Source of the DNA: Thermoplasmatales archaeon
Lineage (GTDB): Archaea > Thermoplasmatota > E2 > DHVEG-1
Length of the DNA: 32,301 nt
Direction: 5' to 3'
Assembly: GCA_030672305.1 (NCBI GenBank)
Contig: DAOVGR010000050.1
Span: 1 to 32,301, forward strand
In this document: positions 31,033 to 32,301 of the stretch, piece by piece
How positions within the stretch are numbered: position 1 is the first letter of the stretch
Layout of the letters: every line of letters starts with the position of its first letter
The notes under the pieces: model-generated
Told to the model about the DNA's origin: nothing
The model's input: the letters and a program-made list of their open reading frames with translations, nothing else
The model's database searches: none
Position numbers and translations under genes: made by a program

Positions 31033-32301
31033 TTGGATCAACTTCTCTATATTTTACAACCTCATACTTGCTTTTATCAACATCAGTTGGAATAGTTGCA
31101 TCAAACCCAATCTTGGTTGTAAGTGTCTTTTTCCCTGGTTCATGTTTTCCCGATGGATCTAGAGAGCTACCTGATTGATTAGGTTTTACAATCATATCTT
31201 TATCGCCCTGAAATCTAGTTGCCATGGCCCATTCAACAGCATCAGGATTAAAAATATCAACATCTTCATCAACAATTGTGACGTGTTTCATACTTTTATG
31301 ACCGTTAAAAGCAGCTTCTATTGCTTTTTTACCATCATCAGGGTTGTTCTTTTTGATTTGAACAATACTATGAAGCCAGGAACCGCCACCTATAGTTACA
31401 TAAACATTTTTACAATCAGCAACCTTGCTAACTTCATCATATATTGTTGGCTCCTTAGGCATTCCCATGAGTAGCTTATGTTCAAATTTTCCAGGAAGTA
31501 AAGCTTGATAGATTGCATCTTTTCTATGAGTTATACAATCTACCTCAAAAACTGGTTCCTGTCTTTCAAAATCTCTTGTTTCAGTGAGATCAACAAATGG
31601 TCCCTCGCGATCAAGTTCTCTAGTAAGTCTACCTTCTATAACAAATTCTGATTCAGCTGGAACCTCAAGATTCTTTGTAATACATTTTACTAAATCTGTT
31701 TTTCCAAGAGAATTTGCAATACTAAACTCATCAATACCAGCAGGAGGACTTAAGGAAGCCGCAATCATAACAGGAACGGAGTTACCAATACATACTGCCA
31801 TCTCAAGATCACCATCAATCTTATCATAGGTTGTACGAGTCTGTCTTTTTTGAATAAGACGAGCGGAAAATTTGTTCTTTCCAATTTCCATTAAACGATG
31901 ATATGAAACATTGCGTCCCGTTTCAGGATCCTTAATCGTAGCAACCGTTGCAGTAGCATATCGACCGCCATCACCATCGAGGTGATATAATAGGGGAAGT
32001 TTGCTAATATCAGGATTTTTTATAATACTTTCCTGACATGGAGCATTATCAACTATAACTGGTTCAGTAGGGGTGCGAAGAGCTTCAACTAGTTTAAATA
32101 AGAGCTTATCCTTCGTAGTTCCAAGTCCATCAGCAATGATATTGCGATTTGATGTAATACCTGCAAAAATTGTAAAAGGATAATCCTTAACATTATTAAA
32201 AATTACAGGTTGCTCGTTTAGGGAGTAAATGATATCTGCAATCTCATTTCTTACAGTTACTTCTTTCTTAATACGAACAAGTTTACCTTCATTTTCAAGT
32301 T
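31016..32301 (-). CDS. UbiD-family decarboxylase, probable anhydromevalonate-phosphate decarboxylase (partial)
   Basis: The reading frame stays open to the right window edge, beyond the ATG at 31891. The upstream part reads ENEGKLVRIKKEV, then FNNVKDYPFTIFAGITSNR, CQESIIKNPDISKLPLLYH and DGGRYATATVATIKDPETG, all typical of the UbiD N-terminal half. The true N-terminus lies just outside the window. The C-terminal half has IGGGSWLHSIVQIKK, VDEDVDIFNPDAVEWAMATR and GSSLDPSG. UbiD enzymes use prenylated FMN; beside split aconitase X the expected reaction is decarboxylation of trans-anhydromevalonate 5-phosphate to isopentenyl phosphate (known pathway, inferred here). It heads the visible operon. 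Confidence 0.88.
   Translation of the reverse strand, partial: LENEGKLVRIKKEVTVRNEIADIIYSLNEQPVIFNNVKDYPFTIFAGITSNRNIIADGLGTTKDKLLFKLVEALRTPTEPVIVDNAPCQESIIKNPDISKLPLLYHLDGDGGRYATATVATIKDPETGRNVSYHRLMEIGKNKFSARLIQKRQTRTTYDKIDGDLEMAVCIGNSVPVMIAASLSPPAGIDEFSIANSLGKTDLVKCITKNLEVPAESEFVIEGRLTRELDREGPFVDLTETRDFERQEPVFEVDCITHRKDAIYQALLPGKFEHKLLMGMPKEPTIYDEVSKVADCKNVYVTIGGGSWLHSIVQIKKNNPDDGKKAIEAAFNGHKSMKHVTIVDEDVDIFNPDAVEWAMATRFQGDKDMIVKPNQSGSSLDPSGKHEPGKKTLTTKIGFDATIPTDVDKSKYEVVKYREVDPNDYLR

Noticed and set aside
31016..31891. UbiD protein beginning at 31891 as a truncated enzyme
   Set aside because: The frame is open and family-like right up to the window edge, so the gene is cut by the window and not shortened.

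Overview
The window looks like chromosomal DNA of an uncultured archaeon, most likely a sediment-type Thermoplasmatota relative. This is inferred from several signs: AT-rich DNA, TATA-like boxes about 25-32 nt before many start codons, an archaeal xre-type regulator, N-glycosylation-rich secreted repeat proteins, a parallel beta-helix surface protein, and a UbiD/aconitase-X gene set typical of the archaeal mevalonate pathway. No rRNA, tRNA or CRISPR array was found.

Region 1 (1-4.6 kb): a complete-looking IS1182-type insertion sequence whose inverted repeat begins at base 1, then a signal-peptide remnant, a divergent regulator/conserved-hypothetical pair and a secreted aryl-sulfotransferase-like protein. 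Region 2 (4.6-11.9 kb) is accessory in character: a SufS-like cysteine desulfurase, a four-repeat surface protein, a fused lipoate ligase, a beta-helix protein and a small PAPS-type sulfotransferase. They are separated by long spacers carrying a dispersed palindromic repeat family built on TTATTGTGCAAAGCC and GCTTTGCACCC.

Region 3 (11.9-17.0 kb) is one long plus-strand operon: small membrane proteins, a YbjQ protein, an esterase-like lipoprotein, three consecutive small zinc-ribbon proteins (the first with a ribbon-helix-helix), a frameshifted second ybjQ, and an ABC ATPase/permease pair. Its promoter carries three ACGT units phased by exactly 10 bp. A divergent pair follows: an ACT-domain protein and a small secreted protein.

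Region 4 (18.1-22.7 kb, minus strand) is the most interesting metabolic unit: HD phosphohydrolase, CitF-type citrate CoA-transferase, short citrate-synthase-like citryl-CoA lyase and a fused aconitase-family enzyme. No CitD acyl-carrier subunit or CitE is present, so this looks like a CoA-based, carrier-free citrate-cleaving (or citrate-forming) route. A long spacer with a potential RNA hairpin and a 36-codon ORF separates it from carAB (23.3-27.5 kb, minus strand).

Region 5 (27.7-32.3 kb): a membrane-anchored AttH/CrtC-like lipocalin protein abuts a minus-strand operon. That operon encodes a UbiD-family decarboxylase (cut by the window edge), an LpdD-like small protein, and the large and small subunits of a split aconitase X. 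Together these match phosphomevalonate dehydratase and anhydromevalonate-phosphate decarboxylase of the archaeal mevalonate pathway.
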